Made by a program: the position numbers and the translations under genes. A DNA stretch of 64,000 nucleotides from Gammaproteobacteria bacterium (GTDB taxonomy: Bacteria > Pseudomonadota > Gammaproteobacteria > SURF-13). The notes beneath the pieces were generated by a model that was given only the letters and a program-made list of their open reading frames with translations, did no database searches and was not told the origin of the DNA. This document shows, piece after piece, positions 63,553 through 64,000 of the stretch (its first letter is position 1; each line of letters starts with the position of its first letter). Where the stretch lies: contig JACPZD010000011.1 in NCBI GenBank assembly GCA_016195665.1, positions 1-64,000 on the forward strand, written 5' to 3'.

Positions 63553-63981
63553 TTAACGCGGGGGGGCGTTAGGCCAGAGGGAGTTGGCGATTAAGGCGTG
63601 GTTAGATTTGCCGGGCGGATCAGTGCCGAAATACCGGACGACAGTAGGTGCAAAGAGAACAGCACAGACAACGGCAATATACGGCAGCAAAATATAGGCG
63701 AGACTGTGCAGCAGCATCTGGGAATTAGTTGCTTGAGAAGCAGACGGCAGATTTTGCAGTACCCTACAACAAGCCTCTTCTTGCTGCCCGCCATTCCTAG
63801 AGTGGTCATCCAAGCCCAAAGGCGTGGCAGACCCCGAATGATGCGTCGGCGTCTCACCAAATTCAATGGCACTTACCGAGCACACCACCAGGGAAAACAA
63901 CCAGCTTGCTAAAGCTACCCACGCGATGCCACGTAAACTGACACCCCCGAACCGCCGGGGGGCAGAGTATTGCTCCATCAC
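63553..63981 (-). CDS. Small membrane protein upstream of the efflux operon
   Basis: 142 residues with two hydrophobic segments (GIAWVALASWLFSLVVCSVS and LAYILLPYIAVVCAVLFAPT) and a periplasmic-looking loop containing HHSGS, DDHSR and EACCRVL, which could bind metal ions. Similar small proteins precede metal-efflux operons. Family not recognised with certainty. Confidence 0.6.
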   Translation of the reverse strand: MMEQYSAPRRFGGVSLRGIAWVALASWLFSLVVCSVSAIEFGETPTHHSGSATPLGLDDHSRNGGQQEEACCRVLQNLPSASQATNSQMLLHSLAYILLPYIAVVCAVLFAPTVVRYFGTDPPGKSNHALIANSLWPNAPPR

Positions 63982-64000
63982 TTGGTACGGGACGGCTGAA

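Overview
The window looks like chromosomal DNA of a chemolithoautotrophic gammaproteobacterium. Housekeeping blocks typical of that class are present (ampD-ampE, lptG/lptF-pepA-holC-valS, prfC-rimI-udg, panB-panC-panD, folK-pcnB). They sit beside a complete CO2-concentrating module: an alpha-carboxysome operon, a bicarbonate-uptake operon (sulP-sbtB-sbtA), a CbbR-type regulator and an acRAF-type Rubisco assembly factor. Genus cannot be given from sequence reading alone.

Layout. 1-8.3 kb (minus strand): cbbL, cbbS, a cbbX-csoS2 fusion, csoS3, csoS4A, csoS4B and two csoS1 copies, the last cut by the window edge. 8.3-14.3 kb: cbbL promoter region, a duplicated SulP C-terminal domain, acRAF, sbtA, sbtB, sulP, cbbR. 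14-21 kb: KefB-type antiporter, glutamine amidotransferase, ampD, ampE, darP/yjgA, pmbA. 21.8-26.7 kb: trehalose operon (otsB, GH15, otsA with a membrane sensor module). 26.7-27.4 kb: gene-free hairpin array. 27.4-38.2 kb: small genes, a BNR-repeat protein, then a type I restriction-modification island with a PIN toxin pair. 38.3-57 kb: core genes and five tRNA genes. 57.3-64 kb: a tripartite RND metal-efflux operon.

Main observations. (1) The Rubisco is red-type form IC by sequence, although it heads an alpha-carboxysome operon, which normally carries green form IA Rubisco. (2) The red-type Rubisco activase CbbX is fused in one continuous 1131-codon frame to the CsoS2 scaffold, occupying the place of the usual CsoS2 N-terminal Rubisco-binding region. 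Together these suggest a carboxysome adapted to red-type Rubisco. As written, cbbL has one in-frame TAA and acRAF has a 1-nt frameshift, so either the locus is decaying or the sequence has errors. (3) A short element of exactly 51 bp, with a 69-bp variant and a 120-bp nested form, occurs at 14 places. It is almost always in frame inside protein genes: five times in csoS2, once at the CbbX/CsoS2 joint, once in csoS3, and in pcnB, valS and udg. It has two hairpins whose stems covary, is open in four of six frames, and is found inserted in itself. It behaves like the Rickettsia palindromic elements, but in an unrelated lineage.

Several other short repeats (hairpin families, a 142-bp MITE, perfect palindromes) fill the intergenic spaces. 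No transposase, CRISPR array or prophage was seen.
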